Shown here: positions 44,103 through 53,770 of the stretch, in pieces
Layout: the number at the start of each line of letters is the position of its first letter
How positions within the stretch are numbered: the first letter of the stretch is position 1
Source of the DNA: UBA1447 sp964612185
GTDB lineage: Bacteria > Bacillota > Clostridia > Oscillospirales > Acutalibacteraceae
DNA length: 64,000 nt
Reading direction: 5' to 3'
NCBI GenBank assembly: GCA_964612185.1
Contig: CAZTCR010000007.1
Location: forward strand, 1 to 64,000
Made by a program: the position numbers and the translations under genes
The notes under the pieces: model-generated
Databases searched by the model: none
Told to the model about the DNA's origin: nothing
What the model saw: only the letters and a program-made list of their open reading frames with translations

Positions 44103-45692
44103 CTATTTTTTAAAGAATCCTTTAAAACGAGGATGTGAGGCGTTCCCATCGTCGTTGTCATTATCGTCATCATCGTATTCGACGGTTTCAAAAAGTCCTT
44201 TGTTTTCATCAGGTTCACTCGAATCTTCCGACAGGGAATCGTCATCAGCATCCAGATTTTCAAGGTAGACCTTGAAGCCCTCATCCTCCGTTTCCTCAGG
44301 AGCATCCTCAACCGTACCGGAATGAGTATCCGGGTCTTGCTGAGGAGTTTCCTCCTGAGCAGGGAGCTGAACAGTATCATCCGGAGATTCCATTGTTGTA
44401 ATGCTTGTTTCTGTTTCATCACTTTCCTGCTGTTGAGCGAATGCGCGTTGGCGCAAACCAAAAAGATTTGCTGCAGGCATACCATTATTTACGCCTTCGC
44501 TCGATACTTCATTTGTATCAGGTCCGACAGAAATCTCAGAAACATTAAGGCCGTTTGCCTGCTCAGATTCCGGCAAGTCGAAAACATCTGTAGCTTTTTC
44601 GCTGTCTGTTAAATTTTCTTCTATAGCATCCTCAACTTCTTTTGACTCGGTATCTTGATTAGATTCGGTCGCAAATGATTTTCCCGATTCATCTTCATCG
44701 TCGTTGTCATCATCGTCATCGTCATCATAATCGTCATCATCGTCATCGTCGTCGTCATCATCGTCGTCGGCTTCTTCTTCGTCTTCGTCGTCGTCATCGT
44801 CATCGTCGTCGGCTTCTTCTTCATCTTCGTCTTCGTCAGATTCGGCCGGATTTTCTTGATCGCTGTTTAGTTCATCCGACAAGCTTTCTCCATCAGCATC
44901 ATACAATTGTTCGTCTGTCTTCAAGCCTGGCTCCGTATTTTCATCATCATTTTCATCAGAAGCGTTATCTTCAGCAGCATCTTCTGCGCTTTCCTTATCT
45001 TTACTGTCAGAAGCTGTTGTTTGGGAATCATCTTCAGTCCTAAAAGAAACGAACGCTTCCGGTTTGATGGTGGACGCTACAACGCCGGGAATGGCATCGA
45101 TGAAATCTATATGCTGTCTGTACTTCTCAAGTAAATCATTCTTAAACGACGCGGACTCTTTTTTTAGAATCTCAAGGCAAAGCGTTTCTGATTTAATTTC
45201 TTCCGTTATTCTTTTTAATTCTGTTGCGGCATCTCTTTTTGAGTCATCCAAAAGCCGCTGCGCTTCTTTTGAGGCGTCGGCAATCAATTTGTTCGCCTTT
45301 TCTTCGGCGTCAAAGAGCTTATCATGAATCGCTTGATTGGCTTCATCAAGTATTTTTTGTGCCTGAACTTTAGCTTCAGACTCCGCGACCTCAAGTTTTT
45401 CTTCTGCTGCTTGAAGCATTTCTTCAGACTTTTGATTAGATTCGCGAATCAGGTTGTCTGCTGTTCTTTGCGCAGTAAGAAGCGTTGATTTAATATTTTC
45501 TTCGTCGTTCCGATATGCTTCCACACGCTCTGCAAGCAATCCTATTTTTTTTATAAGATCCGAATTTTCTTTAAATGCTTGCTCATAAGAGGTAACCACC
45601 TCTTCAAAATAACTGTCAACATCATCGGCTTTGTATGTTCCGCGAACTGCAGAAATAAACCTATGTGCCCTTATTTGAGCAGGGGTAAGCAT
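44103..45692 (-). CDS. divIVA: DivIVA-family protein with an unusually long Asp-rich acidic tail
   Basis: 529 aa, against about 160-230 for usual DivIVA. The N-terminus (LTPAQIRAHRFISAVRGTYKADDVDSYFEEV) is the DivIVA lipid-binding domain that senses curved membrane at poles and septa. A coiled coil runs to ~205. After it comes a ~300-residue highly acidic region with near-pure Asp/Glu blocks. The gene is next to sepF and lspA, the classical division neighbourhood, so polar/septal scaffolding is the likely role. AAGGAG precedes the ATG. Confidence 0.9.
   Translation of the reverse strand: MLTPAQIRAHRFISAVRGTYKADDVDSYFEEVVTSYEQAFKENSDLIKKIGLLAERVEAYRNDEENIKSTLLTAQRTADNLIRESNQKSEEMLQAAEEKLEVAESEAKVQAQKILDEANQAIHDKLFDAEEKANKLIADASKEAQRLLDDSKRDAATELKRITEEIKSETLCLEILKKESASFKNDLLEKYRQHIDFIDAIPGVVASTIKPEAFVSFRTEDDSQTTASDSKDKESAEDAAEDNASDENDDENTEPGLKTDEQLYDADGESLSDELNSDQENPAESDEDEDEEEADDDDDDDDEDEEEADDDDDDDDDDDDDYDDDDDDDNDDEDESGKSFATESNQDTESKEVEDAIEENLTDSEKATDVFDLPESEQANGLNVSEISVGPDTNEVSSEGVNNGMPAANLFGLRQRAFAQQQESDETETSITTMESPDDTVQLPAQEETPQQDPDTHSGTVEDAPEETEDEGFKVYLENLDADDDSLSEDSSEPDENKGLFETVEYDDDDNDNDDGNASHPRFKGFFKK
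44690..44850 (-). repeat. Asp-rich trinucleotide-like tract in divIVA
   Basis: Plus-strand GTC/ATC/TCG repeats encode runs of up to 13 Asp broken by Glu, Ala and Tyr. An EDEEEADDDDDDDD block occurs twice. Microsatellite-like DNA of this kind is prone to length change. Confidence 0.85.
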
Positions 45693-45716
45693 AAAATCGC
45701 TCCTTCATATTTCGAA

Positions 45717-46205
45717 TTAGAAAGTAGTGCCGAAACTTGTGCTGTCAACCTCGTCGAGCAATTCGCCAGTCAGCGGTACATTGTAAGGGGTTATAATATA
45801 AGCTCTGCCTGCGATGCGCTTGAGTTCACCCGAGTTTGCATATGCGACGCCGTAAAGAAAGTCGATAATACGCCTGGAAACATCAGGCTGGCAGGTTTCC
45901 AAATTCAATACAACAATTCGCTTTTCATTTAAAACATCGGCTACTCCGACGACATCCTCAAAGCGGTCAAGTTTTTTAAATACAACATGCGGGCGTGAAC
46001 TTGAATTGGAACTGAAATCAACAATATTGCTGCCATTATCTTTTGATGATGAAGAAGCCGGGGTGCTGCCCGAAAAGCTGAAATCATTGAACTTTGGTTT
46101 CTTTGTTTCTACCGCTAAAGTGCCCTCCGGATTTTCAAACTCATAGTCTTCATAATCCTCTTCCGATGCGTTAAAGAACTTTTTTGCTTTCTCAACAAAT
46201 CTCAT
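45717..46205 (-). CDS. sepF: Cell division protein SepF
   Basis: 162 aa from ATG 46205 (MRFVEKAKKFF), eight bases after GGAGG; the upstream ATG at 46220 overlaps that site. The N-terminal amphipathic membrane-binding helix, a Ser-rich linker and the C-terminal SepF domain (HVVFKKLDRFEDVVGVADVL, IVVLNLETCQPDVSRRIIDFLYG) are present. It tethers FtsZ to the membrane. It lies directly before divIVA. Confidence 0.95.
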   Translation of the reverse strand: MRFVEKAKKFFNASEEDYEDYEFENPEGTLAVETKKPKFNDFSFSGSTPASSSSKDNGSNIVDFSSNSSSRPHVVFKKLDRFEDVVGVADVLNEKRIVVLNLETCQPDVSRRIIDFLYGVAYANSGELKRIAGRAYIITPYNVPLTGELLDEVDSTSFGTTF

Positions 46206-46223
46206 CTTTTGTTCCTCCATTAA

Positions 46224-46949
46224 TTAATATTTTCTATCCCCAAAAATTGCCGACCCGAGCCTAATCAAATTGGCGCCTTCCAATATTGCAGCCCGATAAT
46301 CGCCTGACATACCCATTGATAGAATTTTCATGCTTACATTATCTATTTTTTTATCACAAATGTCAATAAAGAGACGATTTATATTTGAAAAATTTTGTCT
46401 GTTTACCTTTTCATCTTTGTTCATCGGAGGAATTGACATTATCCCGCATAAATTGATTCCGGTTATTTGTGCCAATTCGTAAGCGCTTTCAAGGGCGGAG
46501 ACCGGCAAAAACCCGAATTTATTGGCTTCCGATTGTATGTTTATTTCCATCAAGATATCCGTTGTTTGGCCGATTTTTAAACTCTTTGCAGCAATTTCCT
46601 GAGCAATTTTTACTGAATCGACAGACTGTATCATGCTGACCTTGCCAATGATTTGATTGACTTTGTTTGTCTGAAGATGACCGATTAGATGAACATCACA
46701 AGCGGACAGGTTAATGTTTTCACGCTTTTCAATGAATTCCTGAACACGGTTTTCGCCGATTAGTTTTATTCCGCAGGATAATACATAATTAACCCTATCC
46801 GCATCTACGGTTTTTGTCACAGCCATTATTGTGATATCATCTTCCGTTCTGCCTGAGTAAAAAGCAGCATTAGCGACAACTTCCTTGATTTTTTTGATGT
46901 TTTCCCGAATCCCGGAAAAAGCGTTATCTTCGGACAATTTTTCCCTCAT
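46224..46949 (-). CDS. YggS-family PLP homeostasis protein
   Basis: 241 aa from ATG 46949; the longer frame runs into the HlyD-like gene. TIM-barrel fold with the PLP Lys in MAVTKTV; further family segments are GENRVQEF, HLIGHLQTNK, and SMGMSGDYRAAI near the phosphate-binding site. It buffers pyridoxal phosphate and affects amino acid metabolism. It typically precedes sepF in Bacillota, as here. Confidence 0.94.
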   Translation of the reverse strand: MREKLSEDNAFSGIRENIKKIKEVVANAAFYSGRTEDDITIMAVTKTVDADRVNYVLSCGIKLIGENRVQEFIEKRENINLSACDVHLIGHLQTNKVNQIIGKVSMIQSVDSVKIAQEIAAKSLKIGQTTDILMEINIQSEANKFGFLPVSALESAYELAQITGINLCGIMSIPPMNKDEKVNRQNFSNINRLFIDICDKKIDNVSMKILSMGMSGDYRAAILEGANLIRLGSAIFGDRKY

Positions 46950-48180
46950 ATAAATTTTTCCCTTCAACAATCACTTCGTCGTACAGTGATAAGTAATCCG
47001 GACCTTTATTATCTGTTTGATTTGCAAGGATTTTGGCCACAACATAGTCATCACGGGAATCTATTGTTATAATCTGTCTGAACCCAACGACATTGCCCTG
47101 AAGAATGAAAACGCCCTGCAGGTTATCGACAGTTCTCACCGCGGAACTTTTAATTTTTAAGCCTTTATATGAATTCATGACAATACTTGCGTCTTCAATT
47201 CGCATCTGCGAATAATCCTCATTCATTTGGTTGCACATGAATACAATCGCAGTTTTCCCGGATTCGGAAGGATTCAATGCATAAACAGTCGCGTCTAACG
47301 ATATCTCACCGTTTCTGCCAATTAGAATTTGCTTTTTATCGCCTGGTTTCAAATCCGCCAACTCTGAATTGTTTATAACTGCCAGCAAATACCAGTTAAA
47401 GTTGCATATAACTTTACCGAGTGTTTCCGGCGGCGTTGTAAAACCGGAACTGTTAATAGCATTTTCGATTTGGTCCGTTGTAATTTTATCAATATTTTCA
47501 TATGAAATCGCTTTTTCATAGCCATCCACATTACTCGAATAATACCCCGAATATTCCGAATTGAAGCCTTGAACAGATATACCGGTTGCGTCAATTTGAC
47601 GAAGCTCTTCTTTCAACAAATTTATTTTAACATTAAAATCAAGCGGTTGAGAACTGAAAGCGTTTTGTCGGCTTGTCAGTCTGTCACCAAAATCGTCCGT
47701 GAAGGATTTCATTTTTTTATAATTGCCTTGATATGCGGCGTTTAGAAGGTTTGCAAAAGACAAATCAATTTCTTTGTCGGCTTCTAATGCGTTCAGGTTC
47801 TGTCTACCATTCAGTTTTTCATATCTGTTGATATCATTTTGTATTTGATTTTTCTTCATAAATGATTCCGCGTCTTGTGTATTACTGCAGACTACCGCGT
47901 ACAAATCACCTTTTGCGAGTTTATCGCCATTGTTGACCAAGGGAACAACTATTCCGTTTGCTTCGTTTTCCAATAGCTTTTCATCACGGAGTGCAAACAA
48001 CTTGGTGCTGATCGATTTTTTTGTATCAAGCGAATAGACAGTTTCCGTTTTTACAGCATCATACATGTTGCCAAAAAAATAATAAAGTAGAAGTACAATG
48101 GCTAATATACCGGCGGTTATAAAAAGCACATTTTTTTTACTTGAAAAAACACTCGTAAAATTACCCCCTTCATATTCCAC
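46924..48180 (-). CDS. HlyD-like membrane-anchored protein
   Basis: 418 aa with one N-terminal membrane segment (~19-37, NVLFITAGILAIVLLLYYFF). The extracytoplasmic region has a lipoyl/barrel-sandwich-like half (GIVVPLVNNGDKLAKGDLYAVV), a helical insert, and a C-terminal beta part ending in VEGKNLYEGKIVRR. This is the layout of HlyD-type adaptor proteins, but no transporter ATPase or permease is adjacent. The start is a GTG inside the end of miaA without a good ribosome site, so the exact start is uncertain. It overlaps yggS by 26 bases. Confidence 0.75.
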   Translation of the reverse strand: MEYEGGNFTSVFSSKKNVLFITAGILAIVLLLYYFFGNMYDAVKTETVYSLDTKKSISTKLFALRDEKLLENEANGIVVPLVNNGDKLAKGDLYAVVCSNTQDAESFMKKNQIQNDINRYEKLNGRQNLNALEADKEIDLSFANLLNAAYQGNYKKMKSFTDDFGDRLTSRQNAFSSQPLDFNVKINLLKEELRQIDATGISVQGFNSEYSGYYSSNVDGYEKAISYENIDKITTDQIENAINSSGFTTPPETLGKVICNFNWYLLAVINNSELADLKPGDKKQILIGRNGEISLDATVYALNPSESGKTAIVFMCNQMNEDYSQMRIEDASIVMNSYKGLKIKSSAVRTVDNLQGVFILQGNVVGFRQIITIDSRDDYVVAKILANQTDNKGPDYLSLYDEVIVEGKNLYEGKIVRR

Positions 48181-49114
48181 TAATTTTAACGAAATCTAAT
48201 GCTGTTTTTATCACAACACTTTGATCATTTAATTCGTCAACATAGATCCAGTGAATATCATCGTTTTTTCTGAACCAAGTCATCTGTCTTTTAGCATACC
48301 TTCTTGTTTCCTGCTTGATTTTTTCGACACATACGGATAGTTCCTCTGTTCCCTCAAAATAACCAAAAAACTCTTTTATGCCGATTGCCTGCAAGGCCGT
48401 GCCTGTTTTATAATCGCTGTAGAGCATCTTTGCTTCATCAAACAGACCTTTATCAATCATTTTATCAACCCTACTGTTTATATTCTGATATAGTGCCTGC
48501 CTGTTTTGAAAATTAAGCCCGATAAACACAGGCAAGTACGGGGAGTCGACCGCTGTTGAAAAGCGACTGTGTTCAGAGGCAGATATCCCGGTAGCATAAT
48601 AGAGTTCAAGCGCTCTGATTATACGCCCGAGATCATTTTGATGAAGTTTCGCAGCCGTTTGCGGGTCGATTTTCCGCAGTTCTTTAAGCAATGAATCCGG
48701 ACCTTGGTCCTGAGCCTTTCTTTTTAAACGGATACGGATATTTTGGTCTATATTGGGTTCAGGGAAATGCACGCCTTTGAGCAACGAATTGATATAAAGC
48801 CCTGTTCCGCCGACAATAACAGGCAATTTGCCGCGGTCTGTAATATCTTTAATACACTCGTGCGCAAGTTTGCAATACTGAAAAACACTGAATGCTTCGT
48901 CAGGCTCAATGAGATTAATCATATGATGCGGTATGCCTTGCATTTCTTCAACACTAAGTTTTGCTGTTGCGATATTTATTTTTTTGTAAACCTGCATAGA
49001 ATCAGCAGATATAACCTCGCCGTTAAAATATTTGCATATTTCGATACCAACCATCGACTTCCCGGAGGCTGTCGGCCCGACGACGGCAATAACGGGTATT
49101 TTTTTAATGATCAT
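48170..49114 (-). CDS. miaA: tRNA dimethylallyltransferase
   Basis: 314 aa. It isopentenylates A37 of tRNAs reading UNN codons. P-loop GPTASGKS, then SADSMQVYK, VGGTGLYIN and the RYAKRQMTWFRKN C-terminal motif. It follows mutL by 12 bases, the common mutS-mutL-miaA order. MiaB, which acts next on the same base, is in the same gene string. Confidence 0.96.
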   Translation of the reverse strand: MIIKKIPVIAVVGPTASGKSMVGIEICKYFNGEVISADSMQVYKKINIATAKLSVEEMQGIPHHMINLIEPDEAFSVFQYCKLAHECIKDITDRGKLPVIVGGTGLYINSLLKGVHFPEPNIDQNIRIRLKRKAQDQGPDSLLKELRKIDPQTAAKLHQNDLGRIIRALELYYATGISASEHSRFSTAVDSPYLPVFIGLNFQNRQALYQNINSRVDKMIDKGLFDEAKMLYSDYKTGTALQAIGIKEFFGYFEGTEELSVCVEKIKQETRRYAKRQMTWFRKNDDIHWIYVDELNDQSVVIKTALDFVKISGI

Positions 49115-49126
49115 CTCCCCCGTTCA

Positions 49127-51073
49127 TTATGTTCTGCCGAAGCTTTTTTCAAATTCACTTCGTTTCATTTCAATAAACACAGGCCGACCGTGCGGACAAA
49201 AACGCACTTCAGGCATCCGGAGAAGTTCATCCACAAAACGCTTCCGTTCATAATCCGAGGTGAAGTCCCCTGCCTTGATTGCCGCGCGACAAGCGACAGA
49301 CTGTAAAATCCACTGTTGTTTTTCCGATATTATTTCCGATTTATTTAAAACAAGATATCCGGCTAGTTCAATCACAACATCATTGATGTCACCAACCGCG
49401 AGAACCATCGGGCATTCCCTTACCAGCACCATCCCTTGGCCAAAATCTTCTATACTAAAACCGGCAGCAGAAAGAACACCCAAATTCTCAAGCACTGCCG
49501 AATACTCATCCTTGCTTAATAAAACCGTAACCGGTGTTAACATGATTTGCGATGACTCCCTAAGGTTTGCTGCAGACAGTTTGTTGAAAATCATGCGTTC
49601 ATGAGCCGCATGTTTGTCTATGATTAAAAGCATTTCGGATGTTTCTGCAAGAATATAAGTATTAAAAGCCTCACCGATCACACGGATAAACTGTTCCGTG
49701 TCGTTTTTGTCTTGAATCGGGTTTTCGTTACGAAGATCTTTGCCTGGAATGCTCGCTTCTTGCCGAAATACCTCTTCCGGCTCACCTAATGCGGTATTTG
49801 CCGAAGTATTCGCATAAAGCTCTTTTTCGTTTCCAATAACCTGTTCATCTGTTGAAACCTTTTCTAATTCCTTTTGATCCGCTTTTGTTGTTGAATCCCG
49901 GTTGTTCTCGTCAACATCGTCAGCAGTAATATCAATATTTGCTTTTTTGTCTGATTTAACTCCGACGGCCGTTGAAACCCAAAACTCTTCACGCTTCAAA
50001 GGTAGAGTCATCTGCTGAACTTGATGAATATTATTAACATACTGTGTTGCAACCGTAGTTGTCCGCTTGACATCAGGTTTTGAATAGAGGTTGTCTATGG
50101 CATTTTTCGCACAGTAATAAACAGCGTTAAATAACTCTTTTTCATTGGCAAACCTTGCCTCGGTTTTCGCCGGATGTACATTGACATCAACCAATTCGGG
50201 CGATATTTCGATGTTTAAAATGCAGGAGGGGAACTTGCCCGTCATAATGGAGTTCTTATAAGCTTCGCCCAAGGCGGTGGAACCCGTAACAGTTTTAATC
50301 AGCCGGCCATTCAGGAAAAAGAACTGAAAACTTCTGTTCGGACGGGCTGCAACCGGTTTTGAAACAAATCCGCTGACCTTAATATAATCATGAACATATA
50401 CGGCTTCAACCAGTCCATTGGAAAATTCCCTGCCAAAAATGCTGTTTGCCGTATTAATAAGCTTTCCGTCTCCCTGCGTCAGAAGGGTTTGTTTACCATC
50501 ACGGATAAATCTAATCGCGACTTCCGGATGCGACAGCGCGATTCTGTCGATAACGCCAGCGGCCGCATTTGCCTCCGACACATCCTTTTTCATGAACTTC
50601 ATACGAGCCGGAGTGTTGTAAAAAAGGTCGCGGATAATCAGTGTAGTTCCTTTTGGACAGCCTGCCTGGTCAAACAGCACTTTTTCGCCGCCTTCGACAC
50701 AGTAGCGCGACCCGATATCATCGCCGGCAGAACGCGTCAACAGCTCGATTTTAGAAACCGCCGCAATCGATGCCAGCGCTTCACCGCGGAAACCAAGCGT
50801 ACAGATCGCATCCAAATCATTTGCTGAAGTTATTTTGCTGGTCGCATGACTTTTGAATGCGTTTTCAATATCATCTTTGTCGATGCCGGAACCATTATCG
50901 GTAATTCGAATATAGGTGATCCCGCCATTTTTGATTTCTACCGTGATAGAGGATGCCCCGGCGTCAATAGCGTTTTCCATTACTTCTTTGACAACGGATG
51001 CCGGTCGTTCGACTACTTCGCCTGCCGCTATAAGTTCCGTAACTTGTCTGGAGAGGATATGTATTTTGCTCAT
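49127..51073 (-). CDS. mutL: DNA mismatch repair protein MutL
   Basis: 648 aa. GHKL ATPase motifs ENAIDAGAS, DNGSGI and FRGEALASI, an acidic variable linker (~345-450), and a C-terminal dimerisation/endonuclease domain. The endonuclease motif D-x-H-A-x2-E-x4-E reads DKHAAHERMIFN, so its last Glu is Asn; ACR and CPHGRP motifs and the final FGRT are present. Its ATG overlaps the mutS stop by four bases. Confidence 0.96.
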   Translation of the reverse strand: MSKIHILSRQVTELIAAGEVVERPASVVKEVMENAIDAGASSITVEIKNGGITYIRITDNGSGIDKDDIENAFKSHATSKITSANDLDAICTLGFRGEALASIAAVSKIELLTRSAGDDIGSRYCVEGGEKVLFDQAGCPKGTTLIIRDLFYNTPARMKFMKKDVSEANAAAGVIDRIALSHPEVAIRFIRDGKQTLLTQGDGKLINTANSIFGREFSNGLVEAVYVHDYIKVSGFVSKPVAARPNRSFQFFFLNGRLIKTVTGSTALGEAYKNSIMTGKFPSCILNIEISPELVDVNVHPAKTEARFANEKELFNAVYYCAKNAIDNLYSKPDVKRTTTVATQYVNNIHQVQQMTLPLKREEFWVSTAVGVKSDKKANIDITADDVDENNRDSTTKADQKELEKVSTDEQVIGNEKELYANTSANTALGEPEEVFRQEASIPGKDLRNENPIQDKNDTEQFIRVIGEAFNTYILAETSEMLLIIDKHAAHERMIFNKLSAANLRESSQIMLTPVTVLLSKDEYSAVLENLGVLSAAGFSIEDFGQGMVLVRECPMVLAVGDINDVVIELAGYLVLNKSEIISEKQQWILQSVACRAAIKAGDFTSDYERKRFVDELLRMPEVRFCPHGRPVFIEMKRSEFEKSFGRT

Positions 51074-53691
51074 ACTTTCCCCGCCTCTCGTGCCAATTCG
51101 TACAAAATGCCCATTGCCTCAATGGGTGTGAGGGTATTAACATCAATCGACCTGAGTTTTTCTGTGATTTCCCTTTCCGCATTGGAGTAAAATGAGACCT
51201 GTTCTTCTTGCGAATCTACAGAATCAACAGCGGAACGCTTATTGGACTTGTTTAAATCTGTTTCTTCCAATTCTTTTAAAATCACTTTTGCTCTGTTAAC
51301 AACACTGCTTGGTATACCGGCAAGTTTGGCAACTTCAATTCCATAACTGCCGTCGGCGCCGCCCCGGACAATTCTGCGCAAAAAAGTAATTTCATCGCCG
51401 CGTTTTTTTACAGCAATGTTATAATTCTTTACGCCCTCAACCTGTTCCTCCAGTTCGGTTAATTCATGATAATGTGTCGCGAAAAGCGTTTTTGCGCCCA
51501 ATTTTTTGATGTCCGCCGTGTATTCGAGTACTGCCCTGGCAATACTCATACCGTCAAAAGTGGATGTCCCCCTGCCGATTTCATCGAAAACAATCAAGCT
51601 GTTACGAGTCGCGTGCGTGAGGATTGATGCGACCTCATTCATTTCAACCATAAATGTTGACTGGCCGGCAGACAAATCATCCGAGGCTCCTATTCTTGTG
51701 AAAATACTGTCGACAATACCAATACTCGCACTGGATGCAGGAACAAAACTCCCCATCTGTGCCAAAAGCACAATCAAAGCAACTTGACGCATATAGGTGG
51801 ATTTACCGGCCATATTCGGACCTGTTATGATTGCGCAACGGTTCATTTTGCAATCAAGACCGGTGTCGTTGGGAACAAAAGGAGCACCTTCCAGCATCAG
51901 TTCAACAACCGGATGCCTGCCATCTTTGATTTCAATTTCATTGCCTTTGCTCATTTCCGGGCACACATAGCTGTTTGAAGCCGCCGCTTGTGCCAGAGAG
52001 CACAGTGTGTCAATCACAGCGATTGCAGACGCTGTTTTTTGAATCCTGTTGTATTGTGCGGCAACAATTTTTCGTACTTCGTCGAAAAGTTCATACTCAA
52101 GCCTGACGATTCTCTCTTGGGCACCTAACACTTTCGACTCCAGGTCTTTTAATTCTTGCGTAATGTACCGTTCACAGTTGGATAGAGTTTGTTTGCGGAT
52201 ATAACCGTCCGGAACGGAAGAGTTAAAGGAGTTTGGGATTTCAATGTAGTAACCGAAAACTCTGTTATAACCGATCTTTAATTTTTTAATACCTGTCCGT
52301 TCTTGCTCATTTGTTTGTATGGATGCAATGAACACCTTGCCGTTATTGGAAATATCCCGTAAAGAGTCCAGTTCTGTATTATAGCCATCGTTAATCATTC
52401 CGCCCTCTCTGACGGAAAATGGCGGTTCTTCGACCATTGCGGAATCGATGAGTGCTGCAACATCGGTGAGTACATCAATGTCGTTATAGGTGTCCGTCAA
52501 TAAAACGGCAGTGCACGATGAAAGCGCGCTTTTAATCTGCGGCAGCCATTTGATTGTCTCGGCCAATGCGCGCAGTTCCTTTGCATTGGCTGTTCCATAC
52601 ACGATGCGTGCCATTAAGCGTTCCATGTCGTGTACACCTGACAAATAAGTCATCTCATCCTGCCGCAGAACTGAATCTGTGAGCAGTTCACGCACAGCAT
52701 TATGTCGTTTTATGATTTTTGTTAGGCTGAGCAGCGGTTGTTCGAGCCAGTTTCTGATCAGTCGCTTGCCCATCGGTGTTTTAGTTTTGTCGATTACCCA
52801 GAGTAAGGAGCCCTTTTTGTCTCTGTTGCGTATGGTTTCAATTATCTCTAAATTTCTTCGGGCAGTATAATCCAGCCGCATATACTGTGTATCGCTGTAA
52901 AAATCGATTTTGTTAATATTTTCCAGATTCGATTTTTGTACTTCACGCAAGTAAAAAAGAACACATCCAACCGCGCTCACTGCTTCGCGGAAACTTTCCA
53001 AATCGAGTGATTCAAGATTGTCCGCATGAAAATGTGTCAAAACCGAATGTTTTGATTTTTCATAGTCAAAGTCGTCCTCTGGCAGGGTCTCCAGTGTTGT
53101 ATTTGTCCGACCGTTCAAAAATTCTTTTATTGTTTTATTTGTGCGGGTATCCGGATTGCATAAGATTTCCGATGGCAGATAATGCGCAAGTTCATTGATG
53201 ATTTTATTCGTAATGCCCGGTGGCGTTAGCTGTGTTAAGTGCAATGCACCTGTCGAAACATCAACAAAACAAACGCCGGCCTTGTCATCACTTTGATATA
53301 CACAGGCAAGGTAATTGTTGCGTCCTTCTTCGAGCATGCTGCTTTCGATAACAGTACCCGGGGTCAACACTCGAACAACATCGCGGTTGACCAGCCCTTT
53401 TGCCAGGGCCGGATCTTCCGTTTGTTCGCAGATAGCAACCTTGTGACCGTTTGCGACAAGGCGTGCGATGTAGGAATCTGCGCTGTGGAAGGGAACGCCG
53501 CACATGGGCGCGCGTTCCTCCTGTCCCCAATCCCGCCCTGTTAAAACGAGCTCAAGTTCACGCGAGGCAAGCTTCGCGTCATCAAAAAACATTTCATAAA
53601 AGTCACCGAGGCGAAACAGCAGGATCGTATCGGCATATTGCTTTTTTATTTCAAAGTATTGCTTCATCATCGGTGTGATTTCAGCCATCAT
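51070..53691 (-). CDS. mutS: DNA mismatch repair protein MutS
   Basis: About 872 aa. The mismatch-wedge Phe-x-Glu is in GDFYEMF, Walker A in GPNMAGKST, and FDEIGRGTSTFDG carries Walker B and downstream signature; ATHYHEL is conserved. Two adjacent ATGs follow GGGAGGTG; the second (53688) has the better spacing. The gene is MutS1, not the recombination-related MutS2. Confidence 0.96.
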   Translation of the reverse strand: MMAEITPMMKQYFEIKKQYADTILLFRLGDFYEMFFDDAKLASRELELVLTGRDWGQEERAPMCGVPFHSADSYIARLVANGHKVAICEQTEDPALAKGLVNRDVVRVLTPGTVIESSMLEEGRNNYLACVYQSDDKAGVCFVDVSTGALHLTQLTPPGITNKIINELAHYLPSEILCNPDTRTNKTIKEFLNGRTNTTLETLPEDDFDYEKSKHSVLTHFHADNLESLDLESFREAVSAVGCVLFYLREVQKSNLENINKIDFYSDTQYMRLDYTARRNLEIIETIRNRDKKGSLLWVIDKTKTPMGKRLIRNWLEQPLLSLTKIIKRHNAVRELLTDSVLRQDEMTYLSGVHDMERLMARIVYGTANAKELRALAETIKWLPQIKSALSSCTAVLLTDTYNDIDVLTDVAALIDSAMVEEPPFSVREGGMINDGYNTELDSLRDISNNGKVFIASIQTNEQERTGIKKLKIGYNRVFGYYIEIPNSFNSSVPDGYIRKQTLSNCERYITQELKDLESKVLGAQERIVRLEYELFDEVRKIVAAQYNRIQKTASAIAVIDTLCSLAQAAASNSYVCPEMSKGNEIEIKDGRHPVVELMLEGAPFVPNDTGLDCKMNRCAIITGPNMAGKSTYMRQVALIVLLAQMGSFVPASSASIGIVDSIFTRIGASDDLSAGQSTFMVEMNEVASILTHATRNSLIVFDEIGRGTSTFDGMSIARAVLEYTADIKKLGAKTLFATHYHELTELEEQVEGVKNYNIAVKKRGDEITFLRRIVRGGADGSYGIEVAKLAGIPSSVVNRAKVILKELEETDLNKSNKRSAVDSVDSQEEQVSFYSNAEREITEKLRSIDVNTLTPIEAMGILYELAREAGKV

Positions 53692-53770
53692 CCCACCTCC
53701 CCTCTCACAAATGTTTATTACCTGCTTTTCTGATACAGCCGGATTTTGACTGCATCATTTCTTTTATGGA

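Noticed and set aside
44621..45043. His/Arg- and Met/Thr-rich frames across the Asp-rich tract
   Set aside because: Shadows of the divIVA repeat DNA; the DivIVA frame has a real domain, a ribosome site and fits its neighbours.
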